A stretch of DNA of 64,000 bases from Yponomeuta sedellus (lineage: Eukaryota; Arthropoda; Insecta; Lepidoptera; Yponomeutidae), in assembly GCA_934045075.1 (NCBI GenBank), contig OW203727.1:10050675-10114674 (forward strand), read 5' to 3'. Positions 1 to 11,038 of this stretch are shown here, piece by piece. Positions within the stretch are counted from its first letter, which is position 1. Every line of letters starts with the position of its first letter. The position numbers and the translations under genes were made by a program. A model generated the notes under the pieces. That model did not search any database and had not been told where the DNA came from. It saw only the letters and a program-made list of their open reading frames with translations.

Positions 1-1005
1 TTTCTTTATTAGGTCTTTTAACTCTACAATTGCCTTGTTAAGGGCTGCCTTATCTACGGGATGTCGACTCAGGTGCCATACTCGCCGCAGTCTGCGTTTC
101 TCTTGGATTTTATAACGTATTTCCAGGGGTTGGTTAGCAAATTGCTTTTTCGTTTTCATATCGGGGGTAGTCTTCCAACAGGCTTCTTGTATCAAGTTAG
201 TTATTTGTTTCACTGCCATATCAACATCTTCATCCGATTTAAGTTTAAGATTTAGTGTGACTTTTTGCTCGAGCACATCTCGGAATGAGTTCCAGTCGGT
301 GAAACGATTATATAGTGTTTGGGGCTTTTCGATTTCAATAATGTATGTGCTTACTGTAAGTATAACTGGAGTATGGTCTGTACAGCTATCCAGACAAGAT
401 TCCGGTTTGAAGTAGTGTCTCGATAGGCCCTTAACAACATAGAAGTCCAGCAAATCGGGAATCTTTTTGGGATCTGATGGCCAGTGCGTAGGCTCAGAGG
501 TAGATATGGTTAATAGATGGTTACAGTCTATACTGGATTTGAGCTGTCTTCCTCGGGTTGTTATAAGTCTAGATCCCCAGTGCGTGTGTTTCGCATTCCA
601 ATCTCCGCCCGCAATGAATCGACCTCCAAGTTTAAGAAAGAAATGGGAGAATGTTTCGGAATCAATTTTATGCTTCGGCGGACAGTAGACAGCTGATAAG
701 CTGAAGTATCCACATTTATCTTCCACGGCAATGGATGTCGCTTGTATTTGCTCTGTCTTGTACTCAGGTAGCAGATGATGTTTGATGGACTTTCGGATCA
801 CGATCGCTGTGCCTGCGTGGCCAGTTCCATCTGGATGGTAAGTGGTGTAGACGTCACACCCTTGAATTTTCACGCTGTTCCTTTCAGTACAATGTGCCTC
901 TGATATCAATACAGCGTCGAGTCTGTAGGTTCCAATAAGTAATTCTAGCTCAGATTTGTTTGGTACCATTCCATTGATGTTCCAAGCCGCTATCCTGAGA
1001 GCTAT
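1..1005 (-). CDS. LINE ORF2, endonuclease domain (partial)
   Basis: About 335 codons without a stop, running off the left edge. Endonuclease/exonuclease/phosphatase-fold motifs appear in order: AWNING near the start, SEAH about 40 residues in, the YCPP strand, GGDWNAKH (catalytic Asp and Asn), DLLDF, and the CTDHTP end carrying the catalytic Asp-His pair. It would nick target DNA for target-primed reverse transcription. No ATG starts the frame: an in-frame TAA lies just upstream, and the first ATG falls inside the conserved N-terminal motif. The start codon has therefore mutated, or translation relies on re-initiation at the ORF1 stop (1002-1004). The open frame suggests fairly recent insertion. 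The endonuclease call is firm; the clade is inferred. Confidence 0.9.
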   Translation of the reverse strand, partial: MALRIAAWNINGMVPNKSELELLIGTYRLDAVLISEAHCTERNSVKIQGCDVYTTYHPDGTGHAGTAIVIRKSIKHHLLPEYKTEQIQATSIAVEDKCGYFSLSAVYCPPKHKIDSETFSHFFLKLGGRFIAGGDWNAKHTHWGSRLITTRGRQLKSSIDCNHLLTISTSEPTHWPSDPKKIPDLLDFYVVKGLSRHYFKPESCLDSCTDHTPVILTVSTYIIEIEKPQTLYNRFTDWNSFRDVLEQKVTLNLKLKSDEDVDMAVKQITNLIQEACWKTTPDMKTKKQFANQPLEIRYKIQEKRRLRRVWHLSRHPVDKAALNKAIVELKDLIKK

Positions 1006-2426
1006 TTTGAAAGTTTAGTGAGGAGCGTGGTGACCAGGTTCATGAGAGTACTCATTTGTTGTAGGACAATGTCAAATTTTTCGTTTTGTTTAATAAGTAT
1101 TTGTTCCAGAGTAGAGAGTCCAGTAGTTGGCTCAGGATTGGCTTGGTGTAAGGTATCTTCGTTTTCTTTTACAGGTATTTTCCAAGGATTCTCTTTTGTT
1201 CCAAGCGCAGGCCAGGTGTGGGCATCACTTGCAGTCCTTTGGATGTTATTTATATCTTTAGGCTTTGTTACTCTCTGTTTGGAGGTTCTTCGAGCTAGAA
1301 TTTCTCTATAGACTTCACATCCCTTGTAGTTGGCGGGATGGGATCCATCACAGAGGGCACATTTTGCTGGTGTGTTGCGGTCTTTCTTTGGTCATTCCGA
1401 TGTTTTGTGTGATTCGGCACACTTTACGCAGCGATATGGCCGCATACAGTAGTTTTTTGAGTGTCCATACTGTTGACATCTCTGGCACTGTGGGATGGTA
1501 TTTCTTTTCTTAGAATCTTCTATAGTGACAGATTGGTGATAGATGTATTTTATACATTTCGCTTCTTTGTTATTTGGACTTTGATAGAGATTCACAAAGA
1601 ATGTTGATGTCGGTTTTTTGTCTGGGCCATATTTTACATTGATTATTTCTCCAAAGATCCGATTGCCAGTTTTCTCAAATTCTTCTTGTATTGCTGAGTG
1701 CGGCGTAGTATGATGTAGATTTTTAATGACCAATCTGAAGCATCGTTGATCCTTTTGGTTAAATGTGTGACCCACTAGGTTATTTTCTCGTACTATGGAG
1801 ATGATTTTCTTATATGCTTCCAAGTTGACACTGCTAATTCGTAGTTGGTTTCTGTTTACTAACTTGTATGTAAAATCATTCCTGCCAGCTACAGTTTCTA
1901 GGAGTTTTGACAATTTGTTTACGTCTTCAATTCCATACAGCATAATTGGGGGTGGCTTGCTGGGAAGTTTTTCCTTTATTTGATTAACATCATCTATTTG
2001 TTGGTCCACTTGTAAGCCATTGTATCTGTTAGAAGTTTCTGTGATTTCTGGAGAGGGTGTGTCTGAAATCTTTTTTCGTTTGTTATTTCTTGTTGTAGGA
2101 ATCCGCTGCCATTCTGGAGGGCAAGGTGTACTAGCACCCTGAGCGATTTCCTCCTGTTCCTTTTCAATCTGTGGGCTTGGAGATGTAGAGGCTGTTTCCA
2201 TTTGTGCTTGGGATACAGTTTTTGCTTTACTCACAAATAAGCTGGGATGGAATGCTTGCTGAACAAATCTTTTTGGTCCAGTAGTATTTACTGCCACAAA
2301 TGCCTGGGTGCCCACATCCGTGCAGTCCTTAGCATCTTTTGGGGAATTTATTTTGTTGTGTATAGCAACATTTAAGAAAGATAGAGTGACCAATAACAAT
2401 TTTTTTAAGTTGAAGGTAGTGTCCAA
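1002..2426 (-). pseudogene. LINE ORF1 (gag-like nucleic-acid-binding protein) with one in-frame stop
   Basis: A Ser/Pro/Lys-rich N-terminal half leads into a PRE_C2HC-like region (around KPPPIMLYGI and the following 110 residues) and then three CCHC-type knuckles: CQRCQQYGHSKNYC, a second beginning CVKCAESH, and a third beginning CALCDGSHP. The frame opens at ATG 2426 and is interrupted by a single TGA at 1392-1394. The same frame then continues to a TAG at 1002-1004. The stop sits where the last Cys of the second knuckle is expected (H-x4-C). Without it ORF1 would be about 475 codons, normal for the family. The protein would bind LINE RNA as a chaperone. Confidence 0.85.
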
Positions 2427-3006
2427 AAAACTTTTTAGGTGCTTTTAGTTTTTGCCTGTTTTTAACTGTTTACACGAATAATTTATTTGGATAACATTCA
2501 CACAGTGTCTACTAAGCTTGCGCTACACTTTCACTATGTTTTTGCACAGGAATTTACTGTTTATCACAATAAAAGAAGACTATTTCTTCAGAGCCTAATG
2601 TGCATCTGACAGCTAAGTAACTAAAAGTTGGTTTAAAATAACAGTGACAGTTTCATTTATATTAGAATCATGCATGACGTAATACAGTTGAGTATGAAGT
2701 CATAATGTTGAATTTCGGTGAATTGTGTGAATGTGTATAATTTTATCAGTAACAATCTAACAAAAGAACCTTAATTTTCATGGTCAAAACGCAAGGGCAC
2801 ATTTCCCTATAAAACATTGTATAGAAATTGTTGAATGTTTTTTATACTACTTAGCTGTCATATTTTTCAGTTTATATTCATTTAAGCAACATTTTTTTTT
2901 CGAAGTTGGGATATAGTTTTATGCAGAAGTTTTATTTTATTGCAGCTATAACAGATTTTTCACAAAGCTTACTGGCATTGTTTATTATACAATATAAATC
3001 CAGAGG

Positions 3007-3178
3007 TACGTAATACGATTGTACGTAATACAGAGAATAGTGTAGAGGTTCGAAATTTCACTGATGCCGGTGAGTCGCCCATTAGCTCAGTTGGAAAGAG
3101 CGCTGGCACGGATAGCCAGAGGTCGCGGGTTCGAATCCCGGCATGGGTGGAATTTTAGCCTCTAAATAGGTTTTTAAA
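3007..3178 (+). repeat. tRNA-like repeat unit (copy 1)
   Basis: The tRNA-like core at 3076-3149 has pairing acceptor arms (CGCCCAT with ATGGGTG), a D arm like that of tRNA-Ile (GCTCAGTTGG), an anticodon-like stem-loop CTGGC-ACGGATA-GCCAG and a T arm with GGTTCGAATCC. An extra base between T arm and acceptor and a C instead of U at position 33 argue against a working tRNA. The left flank (CTGATGCCGGTGAG) and right flank (TAGCCTCTAAATAGG) recur in every copy in the window. It lies in the AAR2 intron. Confidence 0.85.
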
Positions 3179-3198
3179 ATATAAATCAATTTTTTAAA

Positions 3199-3565
3199 GT
3201 GTCTTTGGCACAGACACTGGTCGTTATCAACCCTTGTATGTCCCCACTGCTGGGGCACGGGTTAGGCCATACTCCACCACGTGGGCCAAGTCCGGGTTGG
3301 TGGAGGATTGGAAGACAGTGGCAGGCCTTACTGTCAGAAGTTATCAAGCCGCCCATAAGGCCTCTGACATGGCTTAACGACTGCCATTATATGACAGCCG
3401 GCACCAACGGCTTAACGTGCCTTGCAAAGCACGGAAGCGCTCGGAAAAATGCCACTAGCGGTAGTCACAGGATGCTCACCCATCCTCTACCTGACCGCGC
3501 CTGTTGTTACTTAACCAAGTGATTGATTCCAATCACTCGGTTCGCCTAGGCCACGAGCGCTTCAT
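3199..3565 (+). repeat. Dispersed repeat B, full-length copy
   Basis: A unit of about 360 bp running from a segment with CCCCACTGCTGGGGCACGGG to one with CACTCGGTTCGCCTAGGCCA. Related copies lie at 16790-16985, 22435-22520, 42920-43245, 50125-50215, 50805-51065, 53600-53975 and 63775-63870. It has no open frame of its own and no clear inverted ends. Such sequences are common in Lepidoptera, but I cannot name the family. Confidence 0.8.
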
Positions 3566-3606
3566 AATTGACCCATTATAAAATAAATGTACAAAAGGGT
3601 ACATAC

Positions 3607-5063
3607 TCATCATGTTCTGCAATCATGAGTTCCAATGTGTAAGACTGGTCTAAGTAATGTTTGGTGATTTCTTCAGGTGTGGAGCCTGGTGGGTATTTGT
3701 CACGAGGGATCTCTGTAAACCTCATTGATGTACCTGAATTATAAGAAATTGTTTATATTATGAACTCATAAAAATTGTGTAATTGCTGTATCACATAGAG
3801 CATAGGTCACTATAACATTAGAGTGTAAAAATACTTATAGTGAAGAAATATAAATAATTCATAAAAAATAGTTTCGTCTTTTAATTCACTGCTGTTAATT
3901 CGAATTAAACGGTATTATACTATTGCTGACAGAAAGGGGGTTTTATTATTATTGATACTGAATACTGAAACCATTTTGGTTTTCTGTTATTTCAATTAAA
4001 CATAATGGAGCTTTTTTGTCTATTTTTTCTCCAAAATGATCTAGATTTTGAAATGGACACCTAGTTTGAATTGTAACATTTATTAAGTTGCCGTTTCTGC
4101 AATACTTTGAATAAAACCTTTTCATTTCATTTCTTATACTTTTACATCTATTTTGTGTCTGTCTTATTTTATTCAAAAAGCAATGTTACCTGGCACAGCC
4201 TTTAAATCTGGGAGCATCGCCTCTTCTTTCTCCTCTGTGGTCCTCAACTTGGGTCTCTTAGCATCAGATTGACCTGACGTTGACTCCGCGGTCATAGAGT
4301 CCTCTTTGGAGGGATCTTCAGAGCTCTCTTGGTGAGGAGGATCCAGTGATGGTTGTTTGACCCCTCTTGGACGGTCTGCATCTGATGTTGACATAAGCTC
4401 AACTGATGCTCGGATCATTCCATTGTCTGGAGATAGCTTTGCTGCTAGCTCAGCTGCAAGTGTGACATCAATACATTGAAGCATATATTGCAGCTCACAT
4501 AGGTAATTTATTATGATAGGTATGGTTTATTATTGACATGAATGTGAAAACAAATTTTATGTCATAATGTGTTAGATTTCTTACCAGTTACTTGGGAGCT
4601 CAGCAGCTTCCATTTCTGCCAGATATCATACGGATATGGCGCCAGGTGTCTATCAAGATTGGACAAGTTGTCTTTCAACCTCTGCAGACTTTCATCACTG
4701 ATCTCGTCACGGCTCATATCCTCTGTTGTCTTGTCCCACATTTTTACCAGGAACTCCTTCTTCTTAAAATAGAGCATGAAACCTGACCTAAAGCAAAATG
4801 CAACGTTTAGCTCAAGTTAAGAGACCGAAGAAAAAACAACAATCAGTTCGAACAAACCTAGGCGAGACGTCGCCAGTCCCTTTGCTCACAGCTGAATAGT
4901 GAACGTAGTGCAATCCCGGTGGTATCATCTTAATGCCTCTGAAGTCCTCGTCTGTGTTCCAGCACTGCATGTCGATTCCAAACTGAGTTTCTTGAGGCAC
5001 TCCGAGAAAAACAAAGGTACCTCCTTCTGAGAGGAGTTTCTTAGCAGTCTCTTGGTCCATCAT
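3607..5063 (-). CDS. AAR2: AAR2 splicing factor homologue, exons 1-4 (3' part off the window)
   Basis: AAR2 chaperones Prp8 during U5 snRNP assembly for pre-mRNA splicing. Four coding exons can be joined in phase on the minus strand: 4858-5063, 4585-4787, 4190-4453 and 3607-3733, with GT/AG borders (donors GTTTGT, GTAAGA, GTAACA, GTATGT). They give about 266 residues of the usual ~380. Recognised blocks, in order: an N-terminal segment with FGIDMQCW, FRGIKMIPPGLHYVHYS, DRHLAPYPYDIWQKW, and the exon 4 block PPGSTPEEITKHYLDQSY. Exon 3 also encodes a Ser/Glu-rich, probably disordered linker. Start at the ATG at 5061-5063; a second Met follows directly. The remaining C-terminal helical domain must lie left of position 1, beyond an intron of at least 3.6 kb that holds the LINE and repeats. 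The visible frame is intact. Confidence 0.93.
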
Positions 5064-5913
5064 GATGATGGAGATGTAAACAATGGATAAGGGATACTAG
5101 GAAACCGATCAATATGTTTACATCTTTTTCTTATTCACATTTTAAGTGAACTGACTGAAGTGAACAGCCAAGTTGCAGCCAAGTGACACAGAGCATGCCA
5201 AGTGAGAGCACGAATCGAATTTTGTCCGCTTGATTGATTGCCATGCTGCACAGATTAAAAACAAACGTTGCTGCTTGGCTGCTTGGCCTGCTTGACAACT
5301 TGCTCTCATGACTTAACGTTTGGTCACAGATTAATCCAAATTCTGTCCGCATGTCATTATTGTTGCTACGATATACTCTTTGGTTGCCACTAGCTACTAT
5401 AAGAAAGAGAGCTAAATATAGCTAGAGCTTAACCAGAAATATAAAAAAACCTGTTTTATGGGCGCCACCACGGCGCCACATTCGCTTTGTTGGCTGCATT
5501 ACTCACTGGAATTAAAGATAAACTACATCACATTCACATGAAGGTTTACATGCACAACCATGTAATAAGTAAATGAAACACCATTGTCTGGTTAAAATCT
5601 TTGAATTATAGCTGCGCTATAGTTACTTAGAACTATATTACAACGGCTGTACCTAGTGTATATTACGTAGGTATTCTAATTGGATTTCTCCATGGGTAAA
5701 AAGCAATGCATACCTCTACTTCCTACTGTTTAGGGTTCGAAGAAAAACGGAGGAAAAACGAAACCCTCATTAACTAATGTAAATTGAGACAAATTCTATC
5801 TACGTGGCAGCCGACCCTAGTGCCGCTGATCTCTTCCATTAGTGTATAAACGGTTGAAAAGCGGTTAAGGTTAGCCTCCCCTACCTCAACCCACAGTCCG
5901 GTTTATTGTCAAC
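5064..5913. other. AAR2 upstream region, no gene seen
   Basis: About 850 bp upstream of the AAR2 start. It should contain the AAR2 promoter and 5' UTR, but I see no clear TATA or initiator motif and no coding frame with recognisable content. Confidence 0.5.
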
Positions 5914-7418
5914 TAGCTTTTGCCCGCGACTCCGTCCGCGTGGACTTTAGTTATTCAGCATGCTTCAATAAAAGGTGCAGATGACTGGAAGAGATCACTT
6001 TTAGTGATAAGGCCGCCGTCTGTACTCTTAGGTTAAGAAATATCTGTGTAATTTCCATTTTTATGTACAATAAAGTGTTATCCATCCATCCATCCATCCA
6101 TCCATCCATCCGTCCGTCCGTCCGTCCGTCCGTCCGTCCGTCCGTCCGTCCGTCCGTCCGTCCGTCCGTCCATCCATCCATCCATCCATCCATCCACTCA
6201 TCTATCTATCTTATTAATGATCATTGCAAAACAGACTTTAAGGGGAAACTGCAGTCTTTAAATTCGAATGGGTACTCTGATGGAATAAGTGGTTTACGGG
6301 GTACCTATATATACCGATTCACCTCTAGCACAGCCAGGAAATACAATGGCCTGTATTACGTTTTTATGTAAAACATTCACGCGCAACCTGGTCCCATTGC
6401 ACAAATTGGGTGGATTAAGATTTCGCAGTAGTGGTATTGGAGCACCAACTTTAAGGATAAGACAATAAGATTAATTAATAAGATTAGTAGCCAATTACTC
6501 CAGTGCTACTTAATACTGTATTGACATGTCACGCTCTCCTACTTATGGTAGTTTATGTGAGCTGGAAGCGACCAGGCACGTCTTTCAAGTTTACCTATAT
6601 TTAGTGTTGGTACTACAGGTAACCCCGTGGGATGTCTACGCTTTTCACATTATCTATCTCATGGCCATTTTGATGTACATGTAGGTACGGAATTAAGTCG
6701 CCGTGCCAATTTCAGAGCCCGCCTCTAATTCACTTCTTCCTGTCATCGCCAAAACGGCTAATAGGAAAAGGAAAGAAGTAAAAGCTAGAAAAAACGGCGT
6801 GCCAGATGCACCAACGCTACTAATTACTTTGTGTGTGATTAATCTGATCTTTTGATTAGTCTGTGGTCACTGTAGTTCATATGCACAGAGTATATAAACA
6901 CTACGTTTTACATATGGATGATGCAGTACACTATCCCGTAGAGTCCCTAAATACCCTGAACCCACCTGGTCTACCGTCTCACACACGTCTTATCCTTAAA
7001 GTTGGTGCTCCAGTACCACTACCGCGAAATTCTAATCCACCCAATTTGTGCAATGGGACCAGGTTGCGCGTGAAAGTTTTACATAAAAACGTAATACAGG
7101 CCATTGTATTTCCTGGCTGTGCTAGAGGTGAATCGGTATATATAGGTACCCCGTAAACCACTTATTCCATCAGAGTACCCATTCGAATTTAAAGACTGCA
7201 GTTTCCCCTTAAAGTCTGTTTTGCAATGATCATTAATAAGATAGATAGAGAACACTTTATTGTACATAAAAATGGAAATTACACAGATATTTCTTAACCT
7301 AAGAGTACAGACGGCGGCCTTATCACTAAAAGTGATCTCTTCCAGTCACCTGCACCTTTTATTGAAGCATGCTGAATAACTAAAGTCCACGCGGACGGAG
7401 TCGCGGGCAAAAGCTAGT
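5914..7418. repeat. Long inverted repeat (fold-back) of about 1.5 kb
   Basis: The left arm (5914-6467) and right arm (6987-7418) are reverse complements with only scattered mismatches, separated by about 520 bp. The outer ends share CTAGCTTTTGCCCGCGACTC. The arms differ mainly by a tetranucleotide microsatellite in the left arm only. Each arm carries the dispersed core GGCCTTATCACT with a nearby CTTTATTGTACATAAAA, also seen near 23.4, 26.0, 32.9, 35.1 and 51.7 kb. Apparent open frames in the arms are mirror images of one repeat sequence, not genes. Confidence 0.85.
6080..6210. repeat. Compound CATC/CGTC microsatellite
   Basis: A run of TCCA units changes to TCCG units, then back to TCCA and finally to TCTA. 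It is absent from the otherwise matching right arm of the inverted repeat, so it expanded after the arms were duplicated. Confidence 0.95.
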
Positions 7419-8116
7419 AAGTATATAGTTTAATAATAAAAAAAAAAAGATATTTGACACTAAAATATTACCTCACCGTTTGAGACTACCCCCACCTTGT
7501 CCACGTCACCTGTTGGTTGGCTAGAATAAAATACTATTTAGTATTAAGTCCGCCCGCCCGCCGCTGTACAATCTTTACAGGTACAATAATGAATTTAATA
7601 ATAATAATATTTCCAAACAACATCCAAGAATACAACAAAACAAAATATAACAGACATATAGTTTAGGTACCTTTGGGTGCCGCTTTGCGAGTAGCAAGCC
7701 TTTGAAATTTTGAATTTTAGATGTATGGTTTTTAATTATTTTTTTCTCATTTATACGAAGTTGCCGATCGCTTTGAATGTGAAAATACTACTGATATAAT
7801 ATATTTTCATGCATAGCATATACTAGTATTATATTCCTAATAGAAATTCTAAATCAATTTTATGAATAATGTTAGTAAAAAATCCGGAAAAAGCATAATG
7901 TATGTTGAAACGATATATTTTTAAAATGTTTAAACACGTTTAAACTTATACTTAATACCTAGTTACCTTAAAACAATAAAGATATTCTACAATTAGCCAC
8001 CACAAAAATATATTGCTTAATTAACGAATATTACTCTAAAACAAAAACCATAATGCCTATGTAATAAGAATAAATTATCGAATAGCTAATAATGTCTAAT
8101 TGTCCCCGGATGCAGG
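7419..8116. other. AT-rich stretch, nothing recognised
   Basis: Includes short runs (ATAATAATAAT, A-tracts) but no coding or repeat family that I can identify. Confidence 0.5.
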
Positions 8117-8486
8117 GCCGATGTGGAGGATTTAGTGGAGCGCACTCAAAGACGAGAGGTTTTTTCGTTGGAAATTTTATTGGCATTGGCAAATTATCTG
8201 AAGAACATCGGAAGCCAGAAATAAAGACTTCAAGAAAATCCGAGACCAACATTCACGCAAATTTTGTCGTAAAGCGACAAACGTAGACATTTTCCACGGT
8301 CTCCTTGTATCTTCAGATCCTTACCTCTCAAGCATAAGACCTGTGTTGAGGAAGTCATCAAAAACAGCTATCACTGATTACAAGAAACCGCTTCTCATTG
8401 CTGACGATGTGGATGAAAACAATGCGTCAATGTTGGACTCAGATTTAGAGGACTTTGATGATGGTGAAGACCCACTCTGTTATTAG
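8117..8486 (+). pseudogene. Frameshifted fragment of an unknown protein
   Basis: Two adjoining frames read like protein. The first (8117-8221) has an amphipathic helical look, with VFSLEILLALANYLKN, and ends at a TAA (8222-8224). The second starts about there in another frame (SRKFCRKATNVDIFHGLL, SSDPYLSSIRPVL) and ends in a very acidic tail (DLEDFDDGEDP) with TAG at 8484-8486. A plausible 3' splice site (GATGCAG) precedes the first part. I do not recognise the family. It could be the 3' end of a transposon or a retro-copy of a host gene broken by one frameshift. Confidence 0.4.
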
Positions 8487-9175
8487 TTTTTGTATCGTTT
8501 TTGTTAGTAATCTTTGTAAATATTTAGTTTAGTACCTACGCTAGCGTAGTTTTAGGTTATTCATTACTGTAAAATATGTAGGTTGTTTTAATTTGTTGTG
8601 CATTGCAAACACCTAATTGTATTGTTGTTTTTTTTTGTTTGTGTAAGTATTATATTGTATTAGTTAAAACGTGTTTTACATTTAAAATATAATCATTTTG
8701 CAACATACAACAAGCTTTTTCCTGATTTTCCAAACATTCATATTATACATATAGCAAGTTTCTATGAGCATGGAGCTCGATTTTCAGACCACTGTGCGCC
8801 AGTCCGTCTCACTGTTGACCGGTTTTTTGTTCTGAGAATGCGTATTATCATTAATCGAATAAATGTTGACCATCTTGACCGTGCGGCGCTACGCGCTACG
8901 AAGGCTAATACTACGAGCTCTCGTAGCGGCTCTACGCGATTGCTTACTGCGCGCTGCGTATTGATATAGGTACGCTAGAGGGTATAAGATATTACTATAT
9001 TGCGGTAACTTTTAATAGCGAGTTCGGATGGTCAGCACACGTCTCGGGTGTGAAGTTAGTCATTGTCAGATTCTCGCTGTCGACAGAATTGATCAAGAAC
9101 CGTAGCAGTCTTTGTTTTCTATAGACATATTAAAGGCTACCTTTTCTGAAAATATTGTTTTAATATTAATAATAT
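8487..9175. other. Non-coding stretch, nothing recognised
   Basis: No coding frame or clear repeat. GC content rises near 8880-8960. Confidence 0.4.
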
Positions 9176-9245
9176 TTTTTTAAGCCCACACTCTATCTCC
9201 GAGAGAAGGCTTGTGCCCTGCAGAGGGACGTATATATGCTGCATT
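9176..9245 (-). repeat. Fragment of a dispersed LINE/SINE 3' end
   Basis: The stretch with CTCCGAGAGAAGGCTTGTGC and CCTGCAGAGGGACGTATATA resembles a second one at 49585-49635. Both look like fragments of the very common lepidopteran sequence with GCCCAGCAGTGGGAC. Confidence 0.5.
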
Positions 9246-10825
9246 ATTATTACCACCGATATTTTTAGCAATCCTAGCCGGTTTGTATGAGAACATCGAG
9301 CGCATGCTTGTCGACGTCATGGCATCGCGTAAAAATCCCAGCGCATTTCCCGCCAAATAAAAAAAAAGCGGCGTATTTTCGTCGAGTGCCGCCGCAGAAA
9401 AGGTAAGCCATCTGTTAAGCACTGCAGCACCTGAAGTTTTGTTTTAGCTCGGATTTTTTTGCCTAATTATTTTCAACAGGTGACGAATTCCCAGTCTCGA
9501 GTACCACTACATGCGGCGAGACGGTGACGACTGACGGTTGACGACCGACCGACCGGCAATTTGGATTCAGCCTTTAGTTTGTCGCACTCGCAATTAGTGG
9601 ATGAAAAGTTGTGACCCATTATACTCGTAGCTCAAACCACAGGCTTCCTGTTTTTGGGCGCTAAATAGTTTTTTTTGTAATAAGCGGTCGAACGACTTTA
9701 CTTTTTTGTTACAAAGTCGCCCGTACACGCGCGTGCCTAGACCTACCAACGCTCTATATCTGTGCACCTATCTACTCAATTTTTTTTACAGGATTTCTGT
9801 TCTTACCCGTTTTAAAAGATACTTCACACGGATTTTTCCACCAAGACACTGAAACCAGGCCGTATCAGCTTCCAACTCAGCTCAACTATATTTCCAATTC
9901 AAAGGCTGCGAATCGAAGAAAACCGCCAACTCTTACATTCGGAAATTTATGATAGATTCTGTTGCCATCGCGAAGAACAGTGAATTTGCGGCTGGAATTC
10001 ACCTGGGAAATTAGAATGTAAATTTTTGTTCACCGTTCCGCAAATCTACATTCACGAATTCTTTGTTTTCAGTCGTCCAAGGATACGAATTTACCAGGGA
10101 GCCTCCATACATAGACAAGCTATACATAGAAACTGTTAAAGAGACAAGTCAACGTTACTACGTAGGTTGGGAACGAAGATATGATATGTCTAAAATATCA
10201 GATTTAAATACAATTACAATCGTTAACGATTCGGTTGGGTTAGTTTTGAGCTACAAAGGGGGTTTTGTTGCTCATATCGTTCTTGTATTTGTATGCAATG
10301 TGTTCGATAGTCGTGTGAGGCACGAAAGCTTTGTTTTTTTTTCTCTACGACTAATACTTTTCATAAGTCTCATGGTACAAAAACGCACCATACAAATTGA
10401 ACTCAAACTATGACGTCACAACTAGTACGTAATGCCTTAATAATTATAATGTATGAAGCGTTTATCAGTATTCGATTTATCTCGTAAAATAATAATTTCG
10501 TGCATCTGCAATATTTTCAGAAAACGTCTAGACTCTAGAGTTCAACGAAAAACGAAATCATTTTTTTTTCAAATCAATTAGAGTAATTTGACTTTTTGTA
10601 TTTTTGGGACCCGGAAAAGCCCTAAGCAAATATATTTATGGTGTTAGTTAAAAAAAAATCTTAAATATTATTAATATGTCTTCTATTGTAGGTATAAAAG
10701 CAATGCCACTTCAATCTTAGTTTGAATCAAGATGCGAGAAATCAATAGGGATGATTTCTCGAAAAAATGTAGGCTAATGACTTGAAACAGAATAAAGGCC
10801 CTTGAAAAGTACGTGTGCTGTTACT
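9246..10825. other. No supported gene
   Basis: An open frame of 116 codons at 10063-10413 has no recognisable domain and ends in hydrophobic low-complexity sequence. I do not support it as a gene. Nothing else is evident. Confidence 0.4.
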
Positions 10826-11038
10826 ATGAATGATAGACATCCATGACAGAATACGCAACAGTCCGATTAGAGACCGTTGTGGACTAAAAGAGAATGTAGT
10901 GACTAGAACTGAGAAAAGAGCGTTAGAAGTATGGCTTGGACTGAAGTTATTATGGAGAGTATGAAGGAAGAGGTTGACGTAAGTAATACATCAAGAGAAT
11001 TGGGGGAACATACACCCTTCCGGGATACCCGGTATGAG
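10826..11038 (+). mobile_element. RTE-type LINE 3' remnant
   Basis: Reads in the sense direction of the RTE copy at 55.6-57.1 kb (ACAGAATACGCAACAGTCC, CGTTGTGGACTAAAAGAGA). It is then internally diverged and ends with a GGGATACCCGG 3' end. It leads straight into the TATG microsatellite, as expected for the RTE 3' tail. Confidence 0.65.

Larger units (their letters stand above)
1..2450 (-). mobile_element. Jockey-type non-LTR retrotransposon, cut by the window edge
   Basis: A minus-strand LINE with ORF1 (gag-like, zinc knuckles) at 1002-2426, followed by ORF2 beginning with an apurinic-type endonuclease at 1-1005. The order ORF1 then endonuclease, with reading frames touching at 1002-1005, is that of jockey/I-group LINEs. 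Reverse transcriptase and the 3' end lie off the left edge. The 5' boundary near 2450 is only where coding similarity stops. The element sits in the intron after AAR2 exon 4, in the same orientation as AAR2. Confidence 0.85.

Noticed and set aside
3076..3149. Functional tRNA gene (tRNA-Ile-like D and T arms)
   Set aside because: Wrong base at position 33, extra base before the acceptor strand, and many dispersed copies with constant non-tRNA flanks: a repeat, not a gene.
6063..7267. Two similar proteins encoded head to head (6063-6371 plus, 7079-7267 minus)
   Set aside because: Mirror images of the same inverted repeat; the sequence includes repeat cores and microsatellite and has no domain.
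10063..10413. 116-codon plus frame
   Set aside because: Ends in hydrophobic low-complexity residues; no family resemblance or splice context.
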